This document shows positions 63,910 to 64,000 of a DNA stretch of 64,000 nucleotides, piece after piece (the first letter of the stretch is position 1; each line of letters opens with the position of its first letter). A program made the position numbers and the translations under genes. The notes under the pieces are model-generated. The model did no database searches. It was not told the DNA's origin and saw nothing but the letters and a program-made list of their open reading frames with translations. Origin of the DNA: a bacterium (GTDB lineage Bacteria; Patescibacteria; JAEDAM01; Absconditabacterales; Absconditicoccaceae); contig JAUMYK010000001.1 of the NCBI GenBank assembly GCA_030528665.1, positions 1 to 64,000 of the forward strand, in the 5' to 3' direction.

Positions 63910-64000
63910 CTATCCAAGCAATCTAAATGCTACAATCAATCCATAGATCGCAGCAGACTCTACCAACGCAAGTCCTAAAATTGTCAATACCATAAATGTT
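63910..64000 (-). CDS. atpE: F-type ATP synthase subunit c, partial
   Basis: The last 29 codons are in the window: TFMVLTILGLALVESAAIYG continues into LIVAFRLLG and TAG. The proton-binding Glu lies in LALVESAAIYG, as in c subunits. The gene runs off the window end. Confidence 0.92.
   Translation of the reverse strand, partial: TFMVLTILGLALVESAAIYGLIVAFRLLG

Overview
The window is AT-rich DNA from a bacterium that reads UGA as glycine (genetic code 25). About 40 genes contain in-frame TGA codons where the protein family has, or tolerates, glycine: codon 2 of rpsC (MGQKVNPIG), the LPGG of a Nudix box, AGTPG of rsmI, SGIGPYT of mutY and KPSG of truB. With two exceptions (see 50681 and the truncated lepA) genes end in TAA or TAG. 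This code, a form II/III RuBisCO, an archaeal-type AMP phosphorylase and a missing rpmD (L30) point to a Candidate Phyla Radiation organism, most likely Absconditabacteria (SR1). Gracilibacteria share the code but are less expected to carry RuBisCO. Assignment is inference from gene content. All coordinates below treat TGA as Gly, which joins many apparent fragments.

Layout. 1-9.2 kb: mostly minus-strand housekeeping (recX, a stand-alone IleRS C-terminal domain, nhaA, truB, two unknown genes, rpsA, rpsO, tRNA-Arg, a DsbD/CcdA-like protein, prmC). 9.2-18.1 kb: mixed strands, with a DUF2103-like and a PrsW-like gene, AMP phosphorylase (deoA), tgt, folA-thyA, an AMMECR1-like gene, a lytic transglycosylase, UPF0489 and a truncated lepA. 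18.1-21.8 kb: a dispersed structured repeat, a strongly promoted exported protein, yidC and frr. 21.9-28.9 kb: three overlapping or adjacent genes for exported proteins of unknown function, converging on a 740-residue membrane-anchored unknown. 29.2-41.4 kb: secY, the spc/S10 ribosomal protein cluster and tuf, all on the minus strand, preceded by tRNA-Pro, tRNA-Ile and tRNA-Phe.

42.0-42.2 kb holds an unassigned structured RNA with its own promoter and terminator. 42.2-56.2 kb: an unknown gene, rsmI, a mutY without Fe-S cysteines, a patatin-like lipase, efp with an unusual tip, a higBA toxin-antitoxin pair, leuS with an embedded Nudix domain, a UVR-motif protein, a second copy of the structured repeat, elp3, a DUF4153-like membrane protein and tRNA-Thr. 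56.3-57.8 kb: RuBisCO. 58.5-64.0 kb: F-type ATP synthase in the order E(partial)-F-H-A-C-G-D.

How it fits together: AMP phosphorylase releases ribose-1,5-bisphosphate from AMP. An isomerase, not in this window, would make RuBP, which RuBisCO turns into 3-phosphoglycerate. The two genes lie 44 kb apart but have nearly identical promoters. The ribosomal, translation (frr, efp, leuS, tuf, prmC, tgt, elp3, rsmI, truB) and secretion (secY, yidC) genes form the core. Accessory interest lies in the exported-protein cluster, the structured RNA, the dispersed repeats and a strongly over-represented word, AAAAATCTGA, that also builds many terminators.
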